DNA of 64,000 nt from Haliotis asinina (Eukaryota > Mollusca > Gastropoda > Lepetellida > Haliotidae). Of this stretch, positions 40,736 to 55,007 are shown in pieces. The translations under genes were made by a program, and so were the position numbers. The notes under the pieces were generated by a model that had not been told where the DNA came from, did no database searches, and was given only the letters and a program-made list of their open reading frames with translations. The DNA lies in the NCBI RefSeq assembly GCF_037392515.1, contig NC_090288.1, positions 1 through 64,000 of the forward strand, in the 5' to 3' direction. Each line of letters begins with the position of its first letter. Position 1 is the first letter of the stretch.

Positions 40736-43700
40736 TGCCTAAGTTACAACTATGAAGCTTGTATTACAACACCACTATGAAGCCTATGTTACAATACCAC
40801 TATGAAGCCTTTATTACAACACCACTATGAAGCCTGCATTACACCACCACTATCAAGCCTATATTACAATACAACTATGACGTCTGTATAACTCCACCAC
40901 TATGAAGCCTATATTACAATACCACTATGAAGCCTATATTACAACACCACTATGAAGCCTATATTACAATACCACTATGAAGCCTGTATTACAGCACCAC
41001 TATTAAGCCCATATTACAATACCACTATGAAGTCTGTATTACAACACCACTATGAAGCCTATATTACAATACCACTATGAAGCCTGTATTACACCACCAC
41101 CATGAAGCCTATATTACAATACCACTATGAAGTCTATATAACTCCACCACTATGAAGACTATATTACAATACCTCAATGAAGTCTGTATTACAACAACAC
41201 TATGAAGCCTATATTACAATACCACGATGAAGCCTACACTACAACACCACTATGAAGCCTGTATTACAAAACCACTATGAAGCCTGTATTACAAAACCAC
41301 TATGAAGCCTACATTACAACACCACTATGAAGCCTATATTACAATACCACTATAAAGCCTATATTACAACACCACTATGAAGCCTATATTACAATACCAC
41401 TATAAAGCCTATATTACAATACCACTATGAAGCCTATATTACAATACCACTATGAAGCTTGTATTACAACACCACTATGAAACCTATATTACAATACCAC
41501 TATGAAGTCTGTATTACAATACCACTATTAAGCCTATATTACAATACCACTATGAAGTCTGTATTACACCACCACTATGAAGCCTGTATTACAATGCCAC
41601 TATGAAGCTTGCATTACAACACCACTCTGAAGCTGATATTACAATACCACTATCAACCCTGTGTTACACCACCACTATGAAGTCTATTTTGCAATACCAC
41701 TATGAAGCCTGTATTACAACACCACTATGTAACCTATATTACAAAACCATTATGAAGCATGTATTACAATACCACTATGAAGCATATGTTACAATACCAC
41801 TATGAAGTCTGTATTACTCCACCACTATGAAGCCTATATTACAATACCACTATCAAGCCTGTATTACACCGCCACTATGAAGCCTGCATTACAATACCAC
41901 TATGAAGCTTGCATTACAACACCACTATGAAGCCTATATTACAATACCACTATCAAGCCTGTGTTACACCACCACTATGAAGCCTGTATTACAAAACCAC
42001 TATGAAGTCTATATTACAACACCACTATGACGCCTATATTACAATACCACTATGAACTCTGTATTACACCACCACTATGAAGCCTATATTACAATACCAC
42101 TATCAAGCCTGTATTACACAACCACTATGAAGCCTGTAATACAATGCCACTATGAAGCTTGCAATACAACACCACTATCAAGCCTATACAATACCATTAT
42201 CAAGCCTGTATTACAAAACCACTATGAAGTCTGTATAACAATACCACTATGAAGCCTATATTACAACACCACTATGAAGTCTGTATTACACCACCACTAT
42301 GAAGCCTGTATTACAATGCCACTATGAAGCTTGCATTACAACACCACTATGAAGCCAGTGTTACAATACCACTATGAAGCTTGTATTACAACACCACTAT
42401 GAAGCCTATATTACAATACCACTATGAAGCCTACATTACACCACCACTATGAAGCCTGTATTACAAGACCACTATGAAGCCTATATTACAACACCACTAT
42501 GACGCCTATATTACAATACCACTATGAAGTCTGTATTACACCACCACTATGAAGCCTATATTACAATACCACTATCAAGCCTGTATTACACAACCACTAT
42601 GAAGCCTGTAATACAATGCCACTATGAAGCTTGCAATACAACACCACTATCAAGCCTATACAACACCATTATCAAGCCTGTATTACAAAACCACTATGAA
42701 GTCTGTATTACAATACCACTATGAAGCCTATATTACAACACCACTATGAAGTCTGTATTACACCACCACTATGAAGCCTGTATTACAATGCCACTATGAA
42801 GCTTGCATTACAACACCACTATGAAGCCCATATTACAATACCACTATAAAGCCTATATTACAATACCACTATGAAGCCTATATTACAATACCACTATGAA
42901 GTCTGTATTACAACACCACGATGAAGCCTATTTTACAATACCAATATGAAGTCTGTATTACACCACCACTATGAAGCCTATATTACAATACCACTATGAA
43001 CTCTGTATTACTCCACCACTATGAAGCCTATATTACAATACCACTATCAAGCCTCTATTACACAACCACTATGAAGCCTGTATCACAATGCCACTATGAA
43101 GCTTGCAATACAACACCACTATCAAGCCTGTGTTACAATACCACTATCAAGTCTGTATTACAAAACCACTATGAAGTCTGTATTACTCCACCACTATTAA
43201 GCCTATATTACAATACCACTATGAAGCCTGTATTACAATGCCACTATGAAGTCTGTATTACAACACCACTATGAAGCCTACATTACAACACCACTATGAA
43301 GCCTGTATTACAAAACCACTATGAAGTCTATATTACAACACCACTATGACGCCTATATTAAAATACCACTATCAAGCCTGTATTACAGCACCACTATGAA
43401 GCCTATATTACAATACCACTATGAAGTCTGTATTACAATACCACTATGAAGCCTGTATTACAATACCACTATGAAGTCTGCATTACACCACCACTATGAA
43501 GCCTATATTACAATACCACTATGAAGCCTGTATTACAATACCACTATGAAGCCTGTATTACAATACCACTATGAAGTCTGTATTACACCACCACTATGAC
43601 GCCTATATTACAATACCACTATGAAGCCTGTATTACAACACCACTATGTAACCTATATTACAATAAAATTATTAAGCATGTATTACAATATCACTATGAA

Positions 43701-46700
43701 GCATATGTTACAATACCACTATGATGTCTGTATTACACCACCACTGTGAAGCCCATATTAATATACCACTATGAAGCCTATATTACAATACCACTATCAA
43801 GGCTATATTACAATACCACTATGAAGTCTGTATCACAACACCACTATGAAGCCTATATTACAATACCACTATGAAACCTGTATTACAAAACCACTATGAA
43901 GTCTATATTACAACACCACTATGACGCCTATATTACAATACCACTATGAAGTCTGTGTTACACCACCACTATGAAGCCTATATTACAATACCACTATGAA
44001 GTCTGTATTACAACACCACTATGAAGCCTACATTACAATACCACTATGAAGAATGTATTACAATAACACCATGAAGCCTACATCACAACACCACTATGAA
44101 TCCTGTATTACACCACCACTATGAAGCCTGTATTACAATGCCACTATGAAGCTTGCATTACAACACCACTTTGAAGCCTACATTACAACACCACTATAAA
44201 GCCTATATTACAACACCACTATGAAGCCTATATTACAATACCACTATGAAATCTGTATGACAACACCACTATGAAGCCCATATTACAACACCACTATGAA
44301 GCCTGTATTACTCCACCACTATGAAGCCTATATTACAATACCACTATCAAGCCTGTATTACACCACCACTTTGAAGCCTGTATTACAATGCCACTATGAA
44401 GTCTGTATTACAACACTACTATGAAGCCTTTATTACAATACCACTATCAAGTCTGTATTACAACACTACTATCAAGCCTGTATTACAATACCACTATGAA
44501 GTCTGTATTACAACACTACTATGAAGCCTATATTACATTACCACTATGAAGCCCATATTACAACATCACTATGTAACCTATATTACAAAACCATTATGAA
44601 GCATGTATTACAATACCACTATGAAGCATATGTTACAATACCACTATGAAGTCTGTATTACTCCACCACTTTGAAGCCTGTATTACACCACCACTATGAA
44701 GCCTGCATTACAATACCACTATGAAGCCTGCATTACAACACCACTATGAAGCCTATAATACAATACCACTATCAAGCCTGTATTACACAACCACTATGAA
44801 GCCTGTATCACAATGCCACTATGAAGCATGCAATACAACACCACTATGAAGCCTGTGTTACAATACCACTATCAAGTCTGTATTACAACACCACTATGAC
44901 GCCTATATTAAAATACCACTATCAAGCCTGTATTACAGTACCACTATGAAGCCTATATTACAATACCACTATGAAGTCTGTATTACAATACCACTATGAA
45001 GCCTATATTACAATACCACTATGAAGTCTGCATTACACCACCACTATGAAGCCTATATTACAATACCACTATGAAGCCTGTATTACAATACCACTAAAAA
45101 GCCTGTACTACAATACCACTATGAAGTCTGTATTACACCACCACTATGACGCCTATATTACAATACCACTATGAAGCCTGTATTACAACACCACTATGTA
45201 ACCTATATTACAATAAAATTATTAAGCATGTATTACAATATCACTATGAAGCATATGTTACAATACCACTATGATGTCTGTATTACACCACCACTGTGAA
45301 GCCCATATTAATATACCACTATGAAGCCTATATTACAATACCACTATCAAGGCTATATTACAATACCACTATGAAGTCTGTATCACAACACCACTATGAA
45401 GCCTATATTACAATACCACTATGAAACCTGTATTACAAAACCACTATGAAGTCTATATTACAACACCACTATGACGCCTATATTACAATACCACTATGAA
45501 GTCTGTATTACACCACAACTATGAAGCCTATATTACAATACCACTATGAAGTCTGTATTACAACACCACTATGAAGCCTACATTACAATACCACTATGAA
45601 GAATGTATTACAATACCACTATGAAGCCTACATCACAACACCACTATGAATCCTGTATTACACCACCACTATGAAGCCTGTATTACAATGCCACTATGAA
45701 GCTTGCATTACAACACCACTTTGAAGCCTATATTACAACATCACTATAAAGCCTATATTACAACACCACTATGAAGCCTATATTACAATACCACTATGAA
45801 ATCTGTATGACAACACCACTATGAAGCCCATACTACAACACCACTATGAAGCCTGTATTACTCCACCACTATGAAGCCTATATTACAATACCACTATCAA
45901 GACTGTATTACACCACCACTATGAAGCCTGTATTACAAAACCACTATGTAGTCTGTATTACTCCACCACTATGAAGCCTTTATTACAATACCACTATCAA
46001 GTCTGTATTACAACACTACTACCAAGCCTGTATTACAATACCACTATGAAGTCTGTATTACAACACTACTATGAAGCCTATATTACATTACCACTATGAA
46101 GCCTGTATTACAACATCACTATGTAACCTATATTACAATACCATTATGAAGTCTGTATTACACCACCACTATGAAGCCTATATTACAATACCACTATAAA
46201 GCCTGTATTACAACACCACTATGAGGCCTATATTACAATACCACTATGAAGCCTGTATTACAACACTACTATGAAGCCTATGTTACAATACCACTATGAA
46301 GTCTGTATTGCAATACTACTATGAAGCCTATGTTACAATACCACTATGAAGCCTGTATTACAACACCACTATGCGTCCTATGCTACAATACCATTATGAA
46401 GCATGTATTACAATACCACTATGAAGCATATGTTACAATACCACTATGAAGTCTGTATTACACCACCACTGTGAAGCCCATATTAATGAACCACTGTGAA
46501 GCCTATATTACAATACCACTATGAAGCCTATATTACAATACCACTATGAAGTCTGTATTACAACACCACTATGAAGCCTGTATTACAACACCACTATGAA
46601 GTCTGTATTACAACACCACTATGAAGCCTATATTACAATACCACTATTAAGTCTGTATTACTCCACCACTATGAAGCCTATATTACAATACCACTATGAA

Positions 46701-48690
46701 GCCTGTATTACACCACCACTATGAAGCCTATATTACAATACCAGTATGAAGTATGTATTTCAACACCACTATGAAGCCTACATTACAATACCACTATGAA
46801 GCCTGTATTACAATACCACTATGAAGTCTATATTACAACACCACTATGACGCCTATATTACAATACCACTATGAAGTCTGTATTACACCACAACTATGAA
46901 GCCAATATTGCAACACCACTATGACGCCTATATTACAATACCACTATGAAGTCTGTATTACACCACCACTATGAATCCTGTATTACAACACTACTGTGAA
47001 GCCTATATTACAATACCACTATCAAGCCTGTATTACACCACCACTATGAAGCCTATATTACAATACCACTATGAAGTCTGTATTACAATACCACTATTAA
47101 GCCTGTATTACAATACCACTTTGAAGTCTGTATTACAATACCACTATGAAGCCTATATTACAATACCACTATGAAGTCTGTATTACAACAGCAGTATGAA
47201 GGCTGTATTACAACACCACTATGAAGCCTATATTACAATACCACTATGAAGTATGTATTACACCACCACTATGAAGCCTGTATTACAACACCACTATGAA
47301 GCCTATATTACAACACCACTATGAAGCCTACATTACAATACCAGTATGAAGTATGTATTTCAACACCACTATGAAGCCTATATTACAATACCACTATGAA
47401 GCCTGTATTACAACACTGCTATGAAGCCTATTTTACAATACCACTATGAAGTCTGTATTACAACACTACTATGAAGCCTATATTACGATACCACTATGAA
47501 GACTGTATTACAACACCACTATGAAGCCTATCTTACAATACCACTATGAAGTCTGTATTACAACACCACTATGAAGCCTGTATTACAACACCACTATGAA
47601 GCCTATATTACAATACCACTATGAAGCCTACATCACAGCACCACTATAATGCCTAGATCACAACACCACTCTGAACTATATCTTACAAAACCTTTATAAT
47701 GTCTATATTACAACACCGCCATAGTGCCCTTATTTCAAAACACAGTGCCTTTGTCACAATGCACAACCAGAGGCATGTTACAATCGTGTATGATGAAAGA
47801 CCATATATACAGGGGTTACACTTTTCTCGATGCAGGAACAACACCACTATGACGCCTATATTACAATACCACTATGAAGTCTGTATTACACCACCACTAT
47901 GAATCCTGTATTACAACACTACTGTGAAGCCTATATTACAATACCACTATCAAGCCTGTATTACACCACCACTATGAAGCCTATATTACAATACCACTAT
48001 GAAGTCTGTATTACAATACCACTATTAAGCCTGTATTACAATACCACTTTGAAGTCTGTATTACAATACCACTATGAAGCCTATATTACAATACCACTAT
48101 GAAGTCTGTATTACAACAGCAGTATGAAGGCTGTATTACAACACCACTATGAAGCCTATATTACAATACCACTATGAAGTATGTATTACACCACCACTAT
48201 GAAGCCTGTATTACAACACCACTATGAAGCCTATATTACAACACCACTATGAAGCCTACATTACAATACCAGTATGAAGTATGTATTTCAACACCACTAT
48301 GAAGCCTATATTACAATACCACTATGAAGCCTGTATTACAACACTGCTATGAAGCCTATTTTACAATACCACTATGAAGTCTGTATTACAACACTACTAT
48401 GAAGCCTATATTACGATACCACTATGAAGACTGTATTACAACACCACTATGAAGCCTATCTTACAATACCACTATGAAGTCTGTATTACAACACCACTAT
48501 GAAGCCTGTATTACAACACCACTATGAAGCCTATATTACAATACCACTATGAAGCCTACATCACAGCACCACTATAATGCCTAGATCACAACACCACTCT
48601 GAACTATATCTTACAAAACCTTTATAATGTCTATATTACAACACCGCCATAGTGCCCTTATTTCAAAACACAGTGCCTTTGTCACAATGC
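40736..48690. repeat. 25-bp minisatellite, subtype B
   Basis: About 8 kb (roughly 310 copies) of CCACTATGAAGCCTATATTA plus CAATA. Higher-order structure includes a 472-bp period (42052, 42524, 42996) and a 1,550-bp duplication (for example 43631 and 45181, each carrying the rare variant CAATAAAATTATTAAGC). Since 25 is not divisible by three, frames stay open only by chance. Confidence 0.96.
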
Positions 48691-48766
48691 ACAACCAGAG
48701 GCATGTTACAATCGTGTATGATGAAAGACCATATATACAGGGGTTACACTTTTCTCGATGCAGGAA
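46911..48766. repeat. 928-bp tandem duplication crossing the array edge
   Basis: 46911-47838 is repeated at 47839-48766. Each copy holds about 750 bp of 25-bp array plus about 180 bp of non-repetitive flank (47660-47838, ending GATGCAGGAAC). I saw no differences between copies where I compared them, so the event looks recent. Confidence 0.93.
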
Positions 48767-49050
48767 CAGTAAGTGGGGCATATAAAGCATTACATTTACA
48801 GGGATCTTAATAGTGTTAGATAACTCTATAAGTGGAATATAAAAGTACAATACGCATACAGGAACTACACTTTTGTTACATTCAGATACAGTGAGTGGTT
48901 AATATAAAGACAATATACACACAATGGTTACAATAGGGAAGTTAAGACGGGGATTTAATTCACACAGTGGCCTCTCTCTTGCTCGACCCTAGATGGGCAC
49001 ATGTGTAATGGTGTCAAGACGACCACATATGTAACCTTTTTCATATTTGA
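48767..49050. other. Intron 4 spacer between the 25-bp and 31-bp arrays
   Basis: Non-repetitive sequence of about 280 bp, with two diverged copies of a TATAAA...ACA...CAGG word pattern. No gene seen. Confidence 0.45.
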
Positions 49051-52000
49051 TGAGTACATGAGTAAGCATGTTGATACTTGGCGACTATGTATCTAAGCAT
49101 GTTAATAGTTGGTGAGCACATGTAAATATGTTTATACTTGGTGAGTACATACGTAAATATGTTTATACTTGGTGACTACATACGTAAACATGCTGATACT
49201 TTGTGAGTACACATGTAAGCATGTTGATACTTGGTGACTACATACGTAAATATGTTTATACTTGGTGAGTACATACGTAAATATGTTTATACTTGGTGAG
49301 TACATACGTAAATATGTTGATACTTGGTGAGTACATACGTAAATATGTTGATACTTGGTGACTACATACGTACACATGCTGATACTTTGTGAGTACACAT
49401 GTAAGCATGTTGATACTTGGTGACTACATACGTAAATATGTTTATACTTGGTGACTACATACGTACACATGCTGATACTCTGTGAGTACGCATGTAAGCA
49501 TGTTGATACTTGGTGACTACATACGTAGGCATATTGATATTTGGTGACTAGATACGTAAACATATTGATACTTTGTGACTACATACGTACACATGTTGAT
49601 ACTTGGTGACTACACACGTAAACATGTTGATACTTTGTGACTACATACGTAAACATGTTGATACTTTGTGACTACACACGTAAACATGTTGATACTTGGT
49701 GACTACATACGTAAACATGTTGATACTTTGTGACTACATACGTAAACATGTTGATACTTGGCGACTACATACGTAAACATGTTGATACTTGGTGACTACA
49801 TACGTAAACATGTTGATACTTGGTGACTACATACGTAAACATGTTGATACTTGGTGACTACACACGTAAACATGTTGATACTTGGCGACTACATACGTAA
49901 ACATGTTGATACTTGGTGACTACATACGTAAACATTTTGAGACTTGGCGACTACATATGTAAACATGTTGGTACTTTGTGAGTACACATGTAAGCATGTT
50001 GATACTTGGTGACTACATACGTACACATGCTGATACTTTGTAAGTAGGCATGTAAGGATGTTGATACTTGGTGACTACATACGTAGGCATATTGATATTT
50101 GGTGACTAGATACGTAAACATATTGATACTTTGTGACTACATACGTAAACATGTTGATACTTGGTGACTACACACGTAAACATGTTGATACTTGGTGACT
50201 ACATACGTAAACATGTTGATACTTGGTGACTACATACGTAAACATTTTGAGACTTGGCGACTACGCACGTAAACATGTTGATACTTTGTGACTACAGACG
50301 TGTGCATGTTGATACCTGGCGAGTACAGATGTAAGAATGTTGATACTTGGCGAGTATATACGTAAACATGTTGATACTTGGCGACTACATACGTTAACAT
50401 GCTGATACTTTGTGAGTACACATGTAAGCATGTTGATACTTGGTGACTACGTATGTAAGCATGTTGATACTTGGTGACTGCATACGTACACATGTTGATA
50501 CTTGGTGAGTACAGATGTGAGCATGTTGATACTTGGCAAGTACAGATGTTACCATGTTGATACTTGGCAAGTACAGATGTTAGCATGTTGATACTTGGTG
50601 ACTACATACGTAAACATGTTGATACTTGGCGACTACATACGTAAGCATGTTGATACCTGGCGAGTACAGATGTAAGAATGTTGATACTTGGCGAGTATAT
50701 ACGTAAACATGTTGATACTTGGCGACTACATACGTTAACATGCTGATACTTTGTGAGTACACATGTAAGCATGTTGATACTTGGTGACTACGTATGTAAG
50801 CATGTTGATACTTGGTGACTGCATACGTACACATGTTGATACTTGGTGAGTACAGATGTGAGCATGTTGATACTTGGCAAGTACAGATGTTACCATGTTG
50901 ATACTTGGCAAGTACAGATGTTAGCATGTTGATACTTGGTGACTACATACGTAAACATGTTGATACTTGGCGACTACATACGTAAGCATGTTGATACTTG
51001 GCGACTACATACGTAAGCATGTTGATACTTTGTGACTACATACGTAAACATGTTGATACTTGGCGACTACATACGTAAACATGTTGATACTTGGCGACTA
51101 CATACGTAAGCATGTTGATACTTGGCGACTACATACGTAAACATGTTGATACTTGGCGACTACATACGTAAACATGTTGATACTTGGCGACTACATACGT
51201 ACGCATGTTGATACTTGGTGACTACATACGTAAACATGTTGATACTTGGCGACTACATACGTAAGCATGTTGATACTTTGCGACTACATACGTAAACATG
51301 TTGATACTTGGCGACTACATACGTAAGCATGTTGATACTTTGTGACTACATACGTAAACATGTTGATACTTGGCGACTACATACGTAAACATGTTGATAC
51401 TTGGCGACTACATACGTAAGCATGTTGATACTTGGCGACTACATACGTAAACATGTTGATACTTGGCGACTACATACGTAAACATGTTGATACTTGGCGA
51501 CTACATACGTAAACATGTTGATACTTGGCGACTACATACGTAAACATGTTGATACTTGGCGACTACATACGTAAACATGTTGATACTTGGCGACTACATA
51601 CGTAAACATGTTGATACTTGGCGACTACATACGTAAGCATGTTGATACTTGGCGACTACATACGTAAACATGTTGATACTTGGCGACTACATACGTAAAC
51701 ATGTTGATACTTGGCGACTACATACGTAAACATGTTGATACTTGGCGACTACATACGTAAGCATGTTGATACTTGGCGACTACATACGTAAGCATGTTGA
51801 TACTTGGCGACTACATACGTAAGCATGTTGATACTTTGTGACTACATACGTAAGCATGTTGATACTTTGTGACTACATACGTAAACATGTTGATACTTGG
51901 CGACTACATACGTAAACATGTTGATACTTGGCGACTACATACGTAAACATGTTGATACTTGGCGACTACATACGTAAACATGTTGATACTTGGCGACTAC

Positions 52001-53625
52001 ATACGTAAGCATGTTGATACTTGGCGACTACATACGTAAACATGTTGATACTTGGCGACTACATACGTAAACATGTTGATACTTGGCGACTACATACGTA
52101 AACATGTTGATACTTGGCGACTACATACGTAAGCATGTTGATACTTGGCGACTACATACGTAAGCATGTTGATACTTGGCGACTACATACGTAAGCATGT
52201 TGATACTTTGTGACTACATACGTAAGCATGTTGATACTTTGTGACTACATACGTAAACATGTTGATACTTGGCGACTACATACGTAAACATGTTGATACT
52301 TGGCGACTACATACGTAAACATGTTGATACTTGGCGACTACATACGTAAACATGTTGATACTTGGCGACTACATACGTAAGCATGTTGATACTTGGCGAC
52401 TACATACGTAAACATGTTGATACTTGGCGACTACATACGTAAACATGTTGATACTTGGCGACTACATACGTAAACATGTTGATACTTGGCGACTACATAC
52501 GTAAGCATGTTGATACTTGGCGACTACATACGTAAGCATGTTGATACTTGGCGACTACATACGTAAACATGTTGATACTTGGCGACTACATACGTAAACA
52601 TGTTGATACTTGGCGACTACATACGTAAACATGTTGATACTTGGCGACTACATACGTAAACATGTTGATACTTGGCGACTACATACGTAAACATGTTGAT
52701 ACTTGGCGACTACATACGTAAACATGTTGATACTTGGCGACTACATACGTAAACATGTTGATACTTGGCGACTACATACGTAAACATGTTGATACTTTGT
52801 GACTACATACGTAAACATGTTGATACTTGGCTACTTCATATGTACGCATTTTGATACTTGGTGATTTCATATGTAAGCATGTTGAATACTTTGTGACTAC
52901 ATACGTAAGCATGTTGATACTTTGTGAGTACACATGTAAGAATGTTGATACTTTGTGAGTACACATGTAAGAATGTTGATACTTGGCGACTACATACGTA
53001 AACATGTTGATACTTGGCGACTACATACGTAAGCATGTTGATACTTGGCGACTACATACGTAAGCATGTTGATACTTTGTGACTACATACGTAAGCATGT
53101 TGATACTTTGTGACTACATACGTAGCATGTTGATACTTGGCTACTTCATATGTACGCATTTTGATACTTGGTGATTTCATATGTAAGCATGTTGATACGT
53201 CATATGTAAGCATTTTGATGCTTGGCAAGTACACATGTAACCATATTGATACTTGGTGAGTGCATACGCAAGGATGTTGATGCTTTGGCGACAGCATACG
53301 TAAGCATGTTGACACTTGGTGAGTACAGATGTGAGCATGTTGATACTTGGCAAGTACAGATGTAAGCGTGTTGATACTTGGCGACTACATACATAAACAT
53401 ATTGATACTTGGCGACTACATACGTAAGCATTTTGATACTTGGTGAGTACAGATGTAAGCATATTGATACTTGATGAGTAATGTTGATACTTGGCGAGTA
53501 CAGATGTACGAATGTTGATACTTGGCGAGTATATACGTAATCATGTTGATACTTAGTACATACGTAAGCATGCTGATGCTTGGCGACTACATATGTACAC
53601 ATGTTGATGCGTGACATATTGAGTA
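49051..53625. repeat. 31-bp minisatellite
   Basis: About 4.6 kb (nearly 150 copies) of CATGTTGATACTTGGCGACT followed by ACATACGTAAA. The left third is diverse (GGTGAGTACAGATG variants) and contains a 341-bp (11-unit) duplication near 50230-50927. The stretch 50940-52800 is highly homogeneous, with a 372-bp (12-unit) block repeated (51820 and 52192). The array ends about 20 bp from the exon 4 donor. Confidence 0.96.
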
Positions 53626-53642
53626 AAATGAGAGCATGTTAC

Positions 53643-54455
53643 CTCATTGCCTGCCGTGACGGCATTAACGTGATATAGCACAGTCTCGGGTCCTCGGAGG
53701 ATGTCCCCAGTTTCTTTCTTGAAGGAAAAGTGACGTCGCTGAGATACATACTCGGACGGGACAAAAGAGTCTGGCAAGACTGTGAAGTTGACATCTACCT
53801 TTTTCAAAAAATTCCCAAACCGATTTTCCCTGACTACCTCTACTACTGAGGCACACAAAGGCTCAGAGGTGCCTTGACAGAGATGAGAAATGGCATTCTT
53901 CAAAGCAACGGCATATGCGTAAGTAGCATCGACTGTGGCAGCCACATAGTCTGACTGGGTCGCAAATAAATCGCCGCTGTTTGCTTGGCGCCCGTACTCC
54001 CTGAACAGAGGTGTAGAATCTTTAATGTTGGACCAGAAAACGTTTAACTCGCTGAATTCAACAGGTGATGGCGACAGTGTTAGCGTCCCTAATGCCACTC
54101 TATCGTTGCCGTTAAAAATGTCATACACTCTTCCCACAGAATCTGACATCAGCCAGTAGAAACCTGTCATCTTGGACTCGGCATAGTACGTCATGATGTC
54201 CTTGGCCACATCTCGCAAGCCGAAGTACACAACAGCCAGATGCTTGTCTTCTGTTGCCTCCTTGACTTGCCGCAGCTCGGCAAACAGATCCGGCCTGTCC
54301 ACAGTATCGGACACCTCCACAGACTTAATGAAACAAACCCCATTCTTTCTTCCCTCCTCTTTCAATAAAGAAGCAGCCGACCGACCATAAATGTCGCTAC
54401 TGTGCACCAAAGCCACGTAAGTCCAGTCAAGCTTTTTGAGTATGTCCAGTATGGG
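53643..54455 (-). CDS. Receptor exon 4: C-terminal part of Venus-flytrap module 1
   Basis: The 813-nt exon (271 codons) is phase 0 at both ends: acceptor TTGTTGTCAG before 54455, donor GAG/GTAACA at 53642. It starts PILDILKKLDWTYVALVHSS followed by DIYGRSAASLL, matching the W-x-Y-V-(x)-Y/G block of class C receptor ligand-binding modules; then GVCFIKSVEV, a central hydrophobic strand (LAVVYFGLRDVAKDIM), FYWLMSDSVG, and VDATYAYAVALKNAI, the conserved helix found near the end of such modules. Two nearby cysteines (HLCQGTSEPLC) are typical. It ends HVNAVTAGNE and joins FVNVGTYS in exon 5. Its 3' end is the last unique sequence before the 31-bp array. Confidence 0.92.
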
Positions 54456-54519
54456 CTGACAACAAAAGAAAAATCATTGAAGCAATAGCTGGCAGTTTAG
54501 AAGTTGGAAAGTACAATTT

Positions 54520-54636
54520 AGAACAAACTTTATGGATAATAACTTCTTTTATTCGTGTGACTTTTCCAATACAAGAATCTGTACCGAAACGTCGCTCTCA
54601 CAAATAGAAGAAGTCATTATCCACAAAGTTTGTTCT
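54520..54636. repeat. Fold-back element with ~36-bp inverted arms
   Basis: Left arm 54520-54555 and right arm 54601-54636 are imperfect inverted copies (AGAACAAACTTT, TGGATAAT, ACTTCTT) around a 45-bp centre containing ACCGAAACGTCGC. It could be a small non-autonomous element (MITE-like) in intron 3. I did not identify a target-site duplication with confidence. Confidence 0.65.
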
Positions 54637-54714
54637 ATCTAATAGTTGAGCACACAGGTAGTTTCGTAGATAAAGTCATTTCTTATCCGTGCCTGGTTGT
54701 GTGAGTATCAGTCT

Positions 54715-54895
54715 GACATAAACTGTGTCTGGTTAGGTATTGATCTGACATACACATCTACACTATCTGCTTGTGCTGTCCTTACTCTGATCTATACTAT
54801 CTGGTGTGTTGTCCTCACTCTGATCTACACTATCTGCTTGTGTTGTCCTCACTCTGATCTACACTATCTGCTTGTGTTGTCCTCACTGTGATCTA
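54715..54895. repeat. 36-bp minisatellite, left segment
   Basis: Four to five units, mostly 34 bp, of the repeat seen at 55715-56868 (CTGATCTACACTATCTGC, TTGTGTTGTCCTCA). It is the part of the intron 3 array left of the LINE fragment. Confidence 0.88.
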
Positions 54896-55007
54896 AATGT
54901 TGGCATGTCTACCCCTAAGAGTATGGTGTACGTTGAATGTGGGAGATTCCCTTTGTACATGATTTCTTACTCTCGCTGTTTGAAGTGGAAGGTGCAAAAT
55001 AATTAAT

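Noticed and set aside
49051-53625. CRISPR array (regular ~31-bp repeats)
   Set aside because: Units are contiguous with no unique spacers, the context is eukaryotic and subtelomeric, and no cas genes are present.
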